A DNA stretch of 64,000 nucleotides from Scardovia wiggsiae (GTDB lineage: Bacteria > Actinomycetota > Actinomycetes > Actinomycetales > Bifidobacteriaceae): contig NZ_CP157350.1 of NCBI RefSeq assembly GCF_051045985.1, positions 1,302,001-1,366,000 of the forward strand, read 5' to 3'. The first letter of the stretch is position 1; the number at the start of each line of letters is the position of its first letter. Shown in pieces: positions 23,786 to 33,359 of the stretch. The notes under the pieces are model-generated. The model worked only from the letters and a program-made list of their open reading frames with translations. It was not told the DNA's origin and did no database searches. A program made the position numbers and the translations under genes.

Positions 23786-24871
23786 TTATCTATGTTTACC
23801 GCTGCCTTTATCAAGCCTGCTTTCGCTCACAGTATTATCGAAATCTTCCATGGCTTCGCTAAGATCTGCCACAGCTTTTTCCTGCGCCTTACTGATTTTT
23901 TGAGGGACACGGATACTGGTGACTGCAACCAGATCCCCTGTACCCTTTTTCGTATGGATGCCCCTTCCCGGGACACGTATCTCAGTACCTGAATCCGATC
24001 CCGCCGGCACAGTGATTTCGACACTGTCACCATTAAAATCATGCACAGTGACCGCAGCCCCGAGGACCGATTCTTCATACGTAACGGGAAGCACCATACG
24101 AAGGTCCTGCCCATCACTGGTAAAAACGGGGTCGGGCCTGACTGTAACAGCAATATACAGATCCCCGTTAGCGCCGCCGAACTGCCCGGCTTTGCCTTTC
24201 CCTGCCACACGGATCTTCTGCCCATCCCTGACTCCGGCCGGTATGTGGGCTTTGAACTTATTACCCAGAGACCCCAGGGATACTGTGGCGCCGTTAACGG
24301 CCTGCCTGAAACTCAAAGTGATGGAGGCATTCTTATTTCCGCCTTTAACCGGCTCATGGGCACCCTCACGGGGTGCGAAGGGGTTGCCGTTACCGGCAGC
24401 AGACCGCCGTCCAAAGGGGCTGGCAGTACTGCCGGCGCCGGACCCGCCCATACCATTCATCATCCCAAGTATATCGTTGATATCTATGCCTTCCGCGCCT
24501 GCACCTGACGTCGAGAAGCGGATATTCTGAGCCCCCTGGCCTGAAGCACCGCTGAACATGGATCCGAAAAGGTCGGAGAAATCTGCACTGCTGTAAGTGC
24601 CTCCGGCGCCGGACCCGCCAGCAAACCGCGCCCCGCCCATGCCGAACTGCCGTATGGCATCATACCGTTTCCGCTGTTCGCTGTTATTGAGGACATCATA
24701 GGCTTCAGAAATGTTTTTGAACTTGTCTTCAGCCTCTGTAGTCTTGTTCAGATCCGGATGGTACTTGCGTGCAAGTTTACGATATGCTTTAGTGATCTCT
24801 TCCTGGGATGCATCTTTCGATACGCCCAGTGTCGTATAGAAATCTTTGTTCAGCCATTCATTTTCTGCCAT
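23786..24871 (-). CDS. dnaJ: DnaJ-family co-chaperone without zinc fingers
   Basis: J domain at residues about 9-75 with the essential HPD (RKLARKYHPDLNK). A long Gly/Phe/Ser/Ala-rich region follows, then the C-terminal peptide-binding domains. The four CxxCxGxG zinc repeats of canonical DnaJ are absent, so the architecture is CbpA/type II-like although it occupies the dnaJ position of the operon. It stimulates DnaK ATPase. It lies 26 bases behind grpE. Confidence 0.92.
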   Translation of the reverse strand: MAENEWLNKDFYTTLGVSKDASQEEITKAYRKLARKYHPDLNKTTEAEDKFKNISEAYDVLNNSEQRKRYDAIRQFGMGGARFAGGSGAGGTYSSADFSDLFGSMFSGASGQGAQNIRFSTSGAGAEGIDINDILGMMNGMGGSGAGSTASPFGRRSAAGNGNPFAPREGAHEPVKGGNKNASITLSFRQAVNGATVSLGSLGNKFKAHIPAGVRDGQKIRVAGKGKAGQFGGANGDLYIAVTVRPDPVFTSDGQDLRMVLPVTYEESVLGAAVTVHDFNGDSVEITVPAGSDSGTEIRVPGRGIHTKKGTGDLVAVTSIRVPQKISKAQEKAVADLSEAMEDFDNTVSESRLDKGSGKHR

Positions 24872-24897
24872 ATCGTCCCCCTTTCCATCCCCGGCTG

Positions 24898-25626
24898 TCA
24901 GTCTGCCCTGTCAGAGCCGGCACTGCCTGATCCAGTCCCTGTATCAGTTTCCTGATCATCTTCGGCCGGAACGGCCACTACTGCCCTGGCTGCACGGATA
25001 ATGCGGTCGTTGATACGGTATCCTGCCTCAACAACGGTATCGATTACTTCATGGTCCGCCCCGGCGTCAGGTTTACGCAGGACCGCATCATATCGCGACG
25101 GATCAAAATCCTCACCGGCTGCACCATATTTTTCAACACCGAATTTTGCAAACGTGCTGTCTATTTTCGCTGCCACAGCTTTGAAGGAATCATCCATCTC
25201 ACCATGGGTGCGTATACGGTCTATGTCGTCCAGTGCGGGCAGCAGCGCTGTCAGCACATCAATGATGCCGTGCTGGCGATACCGGTCCTGCTCTTTTTGG
25301 GCCCGGTTGCGGAAGTTGATGAACTCCGCCCGTTCCCGCTGAAGGGCTTCCAGATAGTCTGCAGCCTCTTTCTTAGCCTGGCCAAGCGGAGTAAGGGTAT
25401 CACTATCCTTGCTGTCCCGGCTCTCATCTGCATGGTGGCTGCCTTCGCCTTCCTGCCCCTGTATACTGTTTCCTTCGCCTGAGGCCGAAGATGGGACCTG
25501 TGCCGGATCAGCATCTGCAGATGAAGTATCTCCATCACGGCCCGGGGGCACAGGCCCGCCGCTGCTGGCGAGCCTGTCCGCATCTTCCATGCCGGCGAGG
25601 TAATCTTCCTTGCTGAACTCAGACAT
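24898..25626 (-). CDS. grpE: GrpE nucleotide exchange factor
   Basis: Releases ADP from DnaK. The 242 residues begin with a disordered acidic stretch of ~75 residues. The long helix (KKEAADYLEALQRERAEFINFRNRAQKEQ) follows, and the C-terminal beta domain contains VEKYGAAGEDFDPSRYDAV. A second acidic tail ends the protein. Its ATG overlaps the dnaK stop region by one base. Confidence 0.95.
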   Translation of the reverse strand: MSEFSKEDYLAGMEDADRLASSGGPVPPGRDGDTSSADADPAQVPSSASGEGNSIQGQEGEGSHHADESRDSKDSDTLTPLGQAKKEAADYLEALQRERAEFINFRNRAQKEQDRYRQHGIIDVLTALLPALDDIDRIRTHGEMDDSFKAVAAKIDSTFAKFGVEKYGAAGEDFDPSRYDAVLRKPDAGADHEVIDTVVEAGYRINDRIIRAARAVVAVPAEDDQETDTGTGSGSAGSDRAD

Positions 25627-27524
25627 TACTTGTTATCCTTATCATCGTCCACAACTTCAGCATCAACGACGTCATCATCAGAGCCGTTGCTCCCGGAATC
25701 GCTGCCTGCTGCCGAAGAACCTGTACCGGATGCACCGGTTCCGCCTGCGGCCTGGGCCTGGTCTGCCGGCTGCTGGCTGTATAGCTGCTGCCCGATCTTC
25801 TGGGCAGAAGCCATAAGCTCACTCTGCGCGCTTTTAACAGCTTCAATGTCATCGCCTTTAAGCGCTTCTTTCAGTGCGTTGACCTTATCGGTAACTTCCT
25901 TGGCGGTGTCATCGGAGAGCTTGTCCTTGTTGTCTGAAACAAGCTTTTCGGTCTGATAGGCGAAGGATTCTGCCTGGTTGCGGGTCTCAGCATCTTCACG
26001 GCGCTTTTTGTCTTCGGCTTCGTGTGATTCCGCTTCCTTGACCATGCGGTCGATTTCATCCTTCGGCAGGCCTGAACCGCCGGTAATGGTCATGGACTGT
26101 TCCTTGCCCGTCCCCTTATCCTTAGCGGATACGTGCACAATACCGTTTGCATCGATATCGAACGTAACCTCGATCTGAGGTACACCGCGGGGTGCAGGGG
26201 CGATCCCTGTCAGCTCGAATGTACCCAGCGGCTTGTTGTCGCGGGCGAATTCGCGCTCGCCCTGATATACCTGGATCAGTACGCTTGGCTGGTTATCTTC
26301 TGCCGTAGAGAAGACCTCCGAGCGCTTGGTCGGGATAGCGGTATTCCTGTCGATCAGCTTGGTCATGATCCCGCCCTTGGTCTCAATACCGAGGCTCAGC
26401 GGTGTCACATCAATAAGCAGGACGTCGGAGCGGTCCCCCTTGATAACGCCTGACTGCACAGCAGCACCAACAGCCACGACTTCATCAGGGTTCACAGTCT
26501 TATTCGGTTCTTTGCCTCCGGTGAGTTCCTTGACAAGCTCCTGGACTGCCGGCATACGGGTAGACCCGCCGACCAGGACGATATGGTCGATCTGGGAAAC
26601 GGATACGCCAGAATCACGCAGGACAGCGTTGAAAGGTTCACGGCACCTGTCAAGCAGGTCTGCTGTCATTTCTTCAAAACGCGCGCGTGTAAGCTGCTCG
26701 TCAAGATGGACCGGTGTTCCGTCAGGGGTCATAGCAAGATACTGCATGGAGATATTTGTGGAAGTCGAGGAGCTCAGCTCTTTCTTAGCCTGCTCTGCCG
26801 CTTCCTTCAGACGCTGCAGCGCGATCTTGTCTTTGGAGAGGTCCACGTTGTACTTATTCTTAACTTCGCGGACAAGCCAGTTGATGATTGCCTGGTCCCA
26901 GTCGTCACCGCCGAGGTGGTTGTCGCCGTTGGTCGCCTGCACCTGGATGGTGGAGAATCCATCTTCATCCTTGCCGATTTCCAGCAGGGAGACATCGAAT
27001 GTACCGCCGCCAAGGTCAAAGACCAGGATGCGTTCATCTTCCTTGCCTTTTTCGAGGCCGTATGCCAGAGCAGCAGCTGTCGGCTCATTGATAATACGCA
27101 GTACGTTCAGCCCTGCGATCGTACCGGCATCTTTTGTAGCCTGGCGCTGTGCATCGTTAAAGTATGCAGGGCAGGTGATCACTGCATCGGTAACGGGCTC
27201 ACCGAGATAAGCCTCTGCATCCCTTTTAAGCTTCATCAGGATCTGGGCGGATACTTCCTGCGGCGTCCACTTCTTGCCGTCAATATCTACCGACCAGTCT
27301 GTGCCCATGTGGCGCTTTACAGAAGAGATCGTACGATCTACATTCGTTACTGCCTGGCGCTTGGCTACTTCACCGACCAGGATCTCGCCGGATTTGCTGA
27401 ACGCTACTACTGACGGCGTTGTGCGCATACCTTCCGCATTCACGATAACTGTAGGCTGTCCGCCTTCCAGAGTTGCAATGCAGGAGTTAGTCGTCCCTAA
27501 ATCAATACCTACTGCACGTCCCAT
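25626..27524 (-). CDS. dnaK: Hsp70 chaperone DnaK
   Basis: A 632-residue Hsp70. GIDLGTTNSC opens the ATPase domain, DLGGGTFDVSLLEIG is the phosphate-binding loop, and VLVGGSTRMPAVQ the adenosine site. The substrate-binding domain follows from about residue 365 (DVTPLSLGIETKGG) and the lid ends in a Gly/Gln/Ala-rich tail with an acidic terminus. First gene of dnaK-grpE-dnaJ-hspR, with a strong GGAGG site and two HAIR operators upstream. Confidence 0.98.
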   Translation of the reverse strand: MGRAVGIDLGTTNSCIATLEGGQPTVIVNAEGMRTTPSVVAFSKSGEILVGEVAKRQAVTNVDRTISSVKRHMGTDWSVDIDGKKWTPQEVSAQILMKLKRDAEAYLGEPVTDAVITCPAYFNDAQRQATKDAGTIAGLNVLRIINEPTAAALAYGLEKGKEDERILVFDLGGGTFDVSLLEIGKDEDGFSTIQVQATNGDNHLGGDDWDQAIINWLVREVKNKYNVDLSKDKIALQRLKEAAEQAKKELSSSTSTNISMQYLAMTPDGTPVHLDEQLTRARFEEMTADLLDRCREPFNAVLRDSGVSVSQIDHIVLVGGSTRMPAVQELVKELTGGKEPNKTVNPDEVVAVGAAVQSGVIKGDRSDVLLIDVTPLSLGIETKGGIMTKLIDRNTAIPTKRSEVFSTAEDNQPSVLIQVYQGEREFARDNKPLGTFELTGIAPAPRGVPQIEVTFDIDANGIVHVSAKDKGTGKEQSMTITGGSGLPKDEIDRMVKEAESHEAEDKKRREDAETRNQAESFAYQTEKLVSDNKDKLSDDTAKEVTDKVNALKEALKGDDIEAVKSAQSELMASAQKIGQQLYSQQPADQAQAAGGTGASGTGSSAAGSDSGSNGSDDDVVDAEVVDDDKDNK

Positions 27525-27580
27525 TATTATCCTCCACTATGTGTGTATGTAAGTTTTCTGTTATACTTGTGCTCTATAAA

Positions 27581-27628
27581 GTTGAGCCTTATCAACTCAA
27601 CTCTAAACTTGAGCCTACACAACTCAAC
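27581..27628 (-). promoter_or_regulatory. two HAIR operators upstream of dnaK
   Basis: GTTGAGC-N7-ACTCAAC at 27581-27601 and CTTGAGC-N7-ACTCAAC at 27608-27628, against the consensus CTTGAGT-N7-ACTCAAG. The repeat distance is 27 bases. A likely -10 (TATAAC on the minus strand, about 27561-27566) lies between the operators and the dnaK start, so HspR bound here would block the polymerase. Confidence 0.9.
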
Positions 27629-27718
27629 TTTGTTTTGTCAAGTTATATTCCGGCGATTCGCAAATATTTCAAAAATTATTGATGAAAACCGGCTTGTCCA
27701 GAAATCCGGCAGAGTGCC

Positions 27719-28411
27719 CTACAGATTCCAGCCGGATATGACGCGGTCCTCGTGATGCCACGACAGCACACAGAAATGGGCTGTCCCCAGCTCGAACATG
27801 CGGGCCGCTTCAGGAGGGAGGCCAAGCCACTGCGTCGCCAGGATGCGCAGGATATGCGCATGCGCCACGCATATAACGTCTTCGCCTGCCTCAAGCGCGG
27901 GAACTGCCCGCTGTATGACCTGCCGGGTACGCGCAGCTGCCATTTCGGCAGACTCCCCGACACCGTTATTGATAGTTATCTCGCCATACTCCGGCAGCAT
28001 CTCATGCCTTATCCCCTGAAGCGCAGAAGGGAGGGTAAGAGGGCCGCGGTCCCATATGTTCCACGTTTTCTCACCAATAGCCTTCGCCACCTGGGAACGG
28101 GTCCGCCCCTCAGCAGGGCCGTAATCGAATTCGGCAAGGCCGTCGTCAACAGTATATTCCCCAAGGCCGGCAAGCTGCGCTGTATCCTGCGCCCGCTTAA
28201 GCGGCGACACATAGACATGGAAAGCAGCAGAGGCACCTGCGCCCGGGCCAGCCAAAAACTCCCGGATCCTCTTGCCTGCATCCTTCGCCTGTATACAGCC
28301 TGTCTGCGTCAGCGGGATATCAGTACGTCCCGTGTACTGCCCCGTTTCGCTCCATACAGTCTGCCCATGCCGCAGCAGGACCAGCCTGCCCCGTAATACA
28401 CCCTGTACCAT
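27719..28411 (-). CDS. histidine phosphatase family protein
   Basis: A 230-residue phosphoglycerate-mutase-like phosphatase: LVLLRHGQTVWSETGQYTG at the N-terminus with the phosphorylated His, SPLKRAQDTA, the acid residue in AEFDYGPAEGRT, and the second His in VICVAHAHILRIL. Related actinobacterial proteins are acid phosphatases acting on sugar phosphates or acyl-ADP, so the substrate is open. Monocistronic, ending 195 bases from the dnaK start. Confidence 0.82.
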   Translation of the reverse strand: MVQGVLRGRLVLLRHGQTVWSETGQYTGRTDIPLTQTGCIQAKDAGKRIREFLAGPGAGASAAFHVYVSPLKRAQDTAQLAGLGEYTVDDGLAEFDYGPAEGRTRSQVAKAIGEKTWNIWDRGPLTLPSALQGIRHEMLPEYGEITINNGVGESAEMAAARTRQVIQRAVPALEAGEDVICVAHAHILRILATQWLGLPPEAARMFELGTAHFCVLSWHHEDRVISGWNL

Positions 28412-28653
28412 AACATCTCACCTCATGCTTCATTGCCGGGTACTTTCTCACAGCCATAACCGGCATAGCTATAACCGGTATATGCCGGCACAGCCCGCTA
28501 TACTGTGCCCTTCTATAGTAATATACCACTGCTACCAATGTCTGTCAGCCGTGGGGCCGCACCCCTGCGGCAGTGCACACGCTCAACCGCTGCTGCCTGC
28601 GCGGGGCTGCAGGTTTTATCCGCTGCACACACCCAGCCCGCATCATGCATATT

Positions 28654-28688
28654 TTGAGTTCTCATGGAGGCGTGCGATAATGCTTATA
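28654..28688 (+). promoter_or_regulatory. promoter of a probably leaderless transcript
   Basis: TTGAGT (28654-28659), a 16-base spacer, then GATAAT (28676-28681). The expected transcript start coincides with the ATG at 28688. This argues against the longer reading that begins at 28664. Confidence 0.55.
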
Positions 28689-29137
28689 TGAGCACTACGA
28701 ACAGCATTGATACGCGCAGCAGCGACGGGCAGGCCGTCGATAAGAAAGACGGGCTTTTTTCAGCCCTTGCAAAGGTCGATAAAACTGTCACCGGCCAGCG
28801 CGAAAAAATTGAGTCTGATCCGGACAGTTTTTCCGATAAGCTCATTAAATGGGCCCTGCCTGCAATCGCAGGTTTCGTAGTAAGCAAAGGCATAGCTATC
28901 GCCTGGGACGCAATTTTCCATAGGGGGCGGTTCGCAAAAAAACAGGATCCGTCTGACATTTCTGACAGCCTTGAAGATAATGCAGATATGCCTACCGGCG
29001 AAGAGGCAAGCCAGGGAGTCCTCCTCGGCATGCTGTTTGCTGCTATTACAGGTGCATTAGGGGCCCTCACATCAACGCTGAGTACAAAAGGGTCAGAAAA
29101 ACTCGTAGCGCGCCGTCAGGATAAACGCAGCAGATAG
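28688..29137 (+). CDS. DUF4235-type membrane protein
   Basis: A 149-residue protein (start at MSTTNSIDTRSS). Two hydrophobic helices (KWALPAIAGFVVSKGIAIAWDAIF and GVLLGMLFAAITGALGALTSTL) flank a polar loop, as in actinobacterial DUF4235 proteins, whose function is unknown. The start is supported by a promoter that leaves no room for the upstream ATG. Confidence 0.72.
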   Translation: MSTTNSIDTRSSDGQAVDKKDGLFSALAKVDKTVTGQREKIESDPDSFSDKLIKWALPAIAGFVVSKGIAIAWDAIFHRGRFAKKQDPSDISDSLEDNADMPTGEEASQGVLLGMLFAAITGALGALTSTLSTKGSEKLVARRQDKRSR

Positions 29138-29249
29138 GCCGTTCCGACCGGGAAACAAACGCAGCAGAACCCACACAGCCTTGCGGGCTACAGCGCAGCA
29201 CGACCGCTGCCGCGGCCCATGTCACTTACTCTTACTTACCTTGCTCAGC

Positions 29250-31631
29250 TTACTTGCCGCGGGCCTGCAGCCATTCCAAGAGGGAATCATAAATAGTCTG
29301 GGCGTACAGGCTTCCGCCTTCCGAAGAAGCAGCATGTATCCCATCGCTTGCCAGAAGCCCGGGGTGAGCCGCAGCAGCCGCATCCCAGTTGACCATAAGC
29401 GCATCCTGAGGATGCCGGCTTACAAAATCCCGCACATTCTGATTGGCGGCAGCAGTCCACGTGCGGTCCATATGGGCATTGACCACCAGGAAAACATGCC
29501 CCGGCCCCGCAGCATTATAGATATTTTCCCACTGCTGCGGCGTACCGGCACCATTAGTGCTCAGCCCGATAACAATGTACTTGCGCAACAGCCCTTTCGC
29601 CTTCAAAGAAGTAATAACACCGGGCCCTTCATGGAGGAAACGCGACACCTTCGCATCAATGATTATCCCGGGGAATCTCTGCTGCACAGCAGTTGCTGAC
29701 CCGAGCATCACCGAATCCCCTACGGCAGTCATCTCAGTTCCGGCGGGCATCACAGGCTGCTGCGCAGGAGGGGAAGGCGATCCTGAAGGCTGCGTCTCAG
29801 CAGGGGCAGACGTCTGATGCGATGGGGACGGTTCAGGAGCCGGGGCCCTGCGGATATCCTGAGAAGCGGGGCCGCTGGCTTTCCCGCTACCCTTCAGGAT
29901 TGCAGCCTGTGCCTCCAGCTGGTTTTGTATTGATGTCTGTGCGGGTGCATAAGCGATCACGAAACCGCATCCTGTCCACAAAGCCACAAGGATAAAGCAG
30001 ATAACTGCCCTGTTCACAGCCGATTTCCGCCGTGCAGCAGTACCCATATCTGAGATGCGCCCGGCGGTTACAGCACTTATATCACGCTTTTTATCACCAT
30101 CAGCAGCCTCATCGGTACCATCAGCAGTACCCGCCCCCTCCATACCGCAACGTCCGGCAGATGGCTGTGATGACTCTGCAGGCCCAGCTCCTGGGATACG
30201 CGAAATAAAGGCCGCATATATGCGCGATGCAGGCTTTTCCACATAATGTGCGCTTACATATGCCATAACAAGGGTCAGGGAGAAAGAAACAAGTACGAAA
30301 ACCCACTGGTACTTCCCGCGGAGCCCAGGCAGTGAAAGCTGTGCGAGAATAAGAAGAGGCCAATGCCAGATATAAAGCCCATAGGAATACTGCCCTGCAA
30401 TCCTTAACGGCCGCCACGCAAACAAAGGCCGCATCCATGAACGCTCCGAAAGCGTCCCCCACAGCATTATCACTGTCAGGATACTTGCTGCACACAGGAC
30501 GCCGTAAAAGGCATAATCCCTATCGCGGAGGATGTATGCTGCTGCGATAACTGCCATCAGTGATACAAAGGAGAGTACAGGCAGCATCACGCGCGTCAGT
30601 AATGGGCCTTCAGCCTGGCTGTCAGCAAGATGCGATATATCCATTTTTTCCGCAAGGGACTCAAGGACTTTCCTGCGCGGAGTACGGGTACTTTCCAGGA
30701 ATGCCTGCTCTATCTGCCCGCGGAGTTTTCCGCCATACGACCACAGAAGGGCAAAAGCAAAAGCCGCCCCAGTGAATAAACCGAAACAATGCGTATCAAA
30801 CCCAAAATATACACGGGTAGGGCTGCCCCAGCCTCCTCCAAAAAGGATCCCCATCAAAAACGCACTTATGCATGCTGCAGCGGAAGAAAGGATAAAACCT
30901 GTTTTCCCCACAGCTCTTATCCATGCCGCATATTTACTGTATCCGTACAGCGACTTGGCAAACTGGGACCGCAGCCTCCTGTTCCCGCCCTGCGCATTCG
31001 CACCTTTATGTTTCCTCCGTCCGTCTGCTCCCCGCGCATCAGAGAATATGCCCTGTGTCCCCATCGGCGCAAAAAGGTGCGCTATGCCGACAGCCAGTGC
31101 AATAAACAGAGGGATAATCAGGTAAAACTGTATGCAGAGGGAAACAAACCATAAAGGTTCCAGCAGCTGAGGGACTGTCTGGTCAAAATAACTCCCGCCG
31201 CTGAATATCTCATAATAATTATAGGTAAATGTAAAAACGGCAACCACACGCCTGCCAATACCCACAAGGGCATCTTTATTGATAAACCATGCAGCAGTAA
31301 TAACTGCCGGAACCATGAACAGCAAAGCCGGCACAAGACGGATAAGGCGCCTGCCGTAAAAATCCGCAAGCGCGCCGGGAAACCTGCGGAAGCCAGCCGG
31401 CTGCTGTCCCTCCGCCCGCTGCCTCGCAGATCCTATCCTGATGTTGTTTTTAAATGCTGCCCGAAGCGCAAAACCCTTCAGGAGCGAAACCGAGGTAAGG
31501 AACCCAGCAATAGTAAAAAATATCTCAACACCAATAAATCCGCCGGGAAAAGTATGCGCGAAAAAGTGGTAAAGGAGCACCGCAATAATGCCCACTCCCT
31601 TGATCCCGTCAAGCGCGTAATTTCTTTTCAT
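29250..31631 (-). CDS. OatA-like acyltransferase with SGNH domain
   Basis: A 793-residue cell-envelope acyltransferase. Residues about 1-440 are an acyltransferase-3 membrane domain of 10-11 helices (ALDGIKGVGIIAVLLYHFF; IGVEIFFTIAGFL; QYSYGLYIWHWPLLIL). A Pro/Ser/Ala-rich extracellular linker follows. The C-terminal SGNH hydrolase fold carries the nucleophile in VGDSVMLGSA and the Asp/His in ASDGIHAASSEG. Known relatives O-acetylate peptidoglycan and give lysozyme resistance; other glycans are possible. Stands alone, convergent with the DUF4235 gene. The cytoplasmic loop after helix 5-6 is unusually basic. Confidence 0.87.
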   Translation of the reverse strand: MKRNYALDGIKGVGIIAVLLYHFFAHTFPGGFIGVEIFFTIAGFLTSVSLLKGFALRAAFKNNIRIGSARQRAEGQQPAGFRRFPGALADFYGRRLIRLVPALLFMVPAVITAAWFINKDALVGIGRRVVAVFTFTYNYYEIFSGGSYFDQTVPQLLEPLWFVSLCIQFYLIIPLFIALAVGIAHLFAPMGTQGIFSDARGADGRRKHKGANAQGGNRRLRSQFAKSLYGYSKYAAWIRAVGKTGFILSSAAACISAFLMGILFGGGWGSPTRVYFGFDTHCFGLFTGAAFAFALLWSYGGKLRGQIEQAFLESTRTPRRKVLESLAEKMDISHLADSQAEGPLLTRVMLPVLSFVSLMAVIAAAYILRDRDYAFYGVLCAASILTVIMLWGTLSERSWMRPLFAWRPLRIAGQYSYGLYIWHWPLLILAQLSLPGLRGKYQWVFVLVSFSLTLVMAYVSAHYVEKPASRIYAAFISRIPGAGPAESSQPSAGRCGMEGAGTADGTDEAADGDKKRDISAVTAGRISDMGTAARRKSAVNRAVICFILVALWTGCGFVIAYAPAQTSIQNQLEAQAAILKGSGKASGPASQDIRRAPAPEPSPSHQTSAPAETQPSGSPSPPAQQPVMPAGTEMTAVGDSVMLGSATAVQQRFPGIIIDAKVSRFLHEGPGVITSLKAKGLLRKYIVIGLSTNGAGTPQQWENIYNAAGPGHVFLVVNAHMDRTWTAAANQNVRDFVSRHPQDALMVNWDAAAAAHPGLLASDGIHAASSEGGSLYAQTIYDSLLEWLQARGK

Positions 31632-31783
31632 GCTAGCCTTTTATCCGCAATTATGACCTTACAATACCGTATATCATATATGAAATCTAATAGTTAACGG
31701 GTACAACCATCTGCATGCGTGTCGTCAGGACAGTCCCGTACCCCGTATGCCTGTATTTTATCTGCCAGTACGCAGGCTGCGAC

Positions 31784-32185
31784 TCACTTCACAATAAAAT
31801 ACCCTAATGCTACACATAGGACAGGCGCAGCTGCCATGCTGAAAAAATACCCTATACATGTGCCGTATTTTTTACGGCGTGCGAGGGAGACAGTTTCGTT
31901 GACAGCCGTTGAAAATGTTGAAAACCCGCCGAGAAAGCCCGTAGCTATTATCATGCGGACTGCAGCCGGATCGACGGCCGAAGGCAGGAAACCGTGCATC
32001 CGAGGATGCGCAGCAATACCGGCAATAATCCCGATAGCAAAAGAAGCAAGGGCATTGATAATAAAAGTTGACAGGGGAAAACTGCGTTTCCATAAGCGTC
32101 TGATTGCAGCATCAAGCGCAAAACGGCATACTGCCCCTATCCCTCCGCATATGCAGACAGCACAGAATCCAGCTAAAGACATCAT
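31784..32185 (-). CDS. crcB: fluoride channel subunit FluC/CrcB (second gene of pair)
   Basis: A 133-residue, four-helix membrane protein that exports fluoride. The family motif GFLGGFSTFSTAVNE is complete, with the conserved GGIGAVCRF near the N-terminus. It overlaps the upstream crcB by four bases (ATGA). Paired genes usually form a heterodimer with subunits in opposite membrane orientation. Confidence 0.9.
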   Translation of the reverse strand: MMSLAGFCAVCICGGIGAVCRFALDAAIRRLWKRSFPLSTFIINALASFAIGIIAGIAAHPRMHGFLPSAVDPAAVRMIIATGFLGGFSTFSTAVNETVSLARRKKYGTCIGYFFSMAAAPVLCVALGYFIVK

Positions 32186-32724
32186 CCTTCACGCTTCCCC
32201 TCACTGCTGCCGATACGATCACAGGCTTTCTTCCAGCAGTACGCTCCCAGGCACGCACTCATAATCCCCAGGATAAAAGTGGCAGCCATATAAGCTGCGA
32301 AACCGCTTATATCTTCTGCATGAAGGGCGGAAAACCCTTCAAATGCCAGTGTCGACATAGTCGACAGCCCTCCGCACAGGCCCGTCCCCAGCGCACGGTC
32401 GGTAACAGCTTCGTTATGCGTTTTTATCACATGTCTGCGGCTGAAGAAAGCGGTCAGTCCTGCATACAGGAGACAGGCCAGCAGATTGGCGCACAGCGTG
32501 CCGGGATGGAAATCCGCCTGCCAGCCATGCGCGGAGGATGACAGATAGGGAAAAACCGCAGATAATGTATACCGCAGCCCTGTCCCTACACAGCCTCCTA
32601 TAAATACTGCAGCATATAGCGTCCAGTCTTTCAGCGGATCCGCCGCTGCAGATCCGGGATCTGTTTCTGCACTATGTGCCCCGGGTGGAGTATTTTGTGG
32701 ACCCTTATAGTGTTCTGTACCCAT
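32182..32724 (-). CDS. crcB: fluoride channel subunit FluC/CrcB (first gene of pair)
   Basis: A 180-residue CrcB paralogue with a polar N-terminal extension of ~33 residues and a basic C-terminus. Motifs are GGCVGTGLRYTLS and GLCGGLSTMSTLAFE; the second Ser-Thr pair replaces the usual TFST with TMST. No fluoride riboswitch is recognisable upstream. Confidence 0.88.
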   Translation of the reverse strand: MGTEHYKGPQNTPPGAHSAETDPGSAAADPLKDWTLYAAVFIGGCVGTGLRYTLSAVFPYLSSSAHGWQADFHPGTLCANLLACLLYAGLTAFFSRRHVIKTHNEAVTDRALGTGLCGGLSTMSTLAFEGFSALHAEDISGFAAYMAATFILGIMSACLGAYCWKKACDRIGSSEGKREG

Positions 32725-32987
32725 TCGCGCCTTCCTGTCCTATATCAATAATCCCAACAGTCCTTACTCCCTATTCTTTATTCCTTGCCTATCGTACCCT
32801 TCTATCATTACACCGGCCTCCGCAGCCCCTGACAGCCCTGCTGCCGCTGGCCAGCCTCTGCTTTTCCATAGCCCGCCTATACGCAATCCCGCTGCTGCCA
32901 AAACAACTCCGCAAACCAGTCTGCCGGAATGGGCAGATATGGTAAGGGCGGGTGCGCAGATGCATAATAACTCCTATACTTGTAATC

Positions 32988-33359
32988 ATGAAGAGATTCC
33001 TGATCAACTGGTTTGTTATAACTATCGCCTGCGGGATCATGTGCTGGCTCCTTCCCGGTATCCAGGCAGTAGGCGGGAACAGGTTCCTGGCGTATGCAGC
33101 ATTCGCCCTTTTTATGGCACTGATCAACGCTTCAATAAAACCTGTTATCCAGGTACTTGCCATCCCTGTAACGGTCGTCAGTTTCGGCATAGCTGCGCTG
33201 CTTATCAACATAGCACTGTTCGGATTAGCATCTATGCTGGCACTGAACGTATTCGGCGTAGGCATCACGATATCGAATTTCTGGTGGGGAGCACTTGGCG
33301 CCGCGATACTGTCAGTTATTTCCGGGATACTGAACTCTGTCGTCAGCGATCTTGTCTGA
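32988..33359 (+). CDS. small membrane protein, phage-holin-4 type (PF04020-like)
   Basis: Start at MKRFLINWFVITIACG, which gives 123 residues and four hydrophobic helices; the upstream ATG at 32952 adds unlikely residues. The pattern with ALINASIKPVIQVLAIPVTVVSFGI is typical for the mycobacterial/bacterial holin-4_2 family, chromosomal proteins of unknown function. Its 3' end overlaps the convergent exporter gene by 48 bases. Confidence 0.8.
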   Translation: MKRFLINWFVITIACGIMCWLLPGIQAVGGNRFLAYAAFALFMALINASIKPVIQVLAIPVTVVSFGIAALLINIALFGLASMLALNVFGVGITISNFWWGALGAAILSVISGILNSVVSDLV

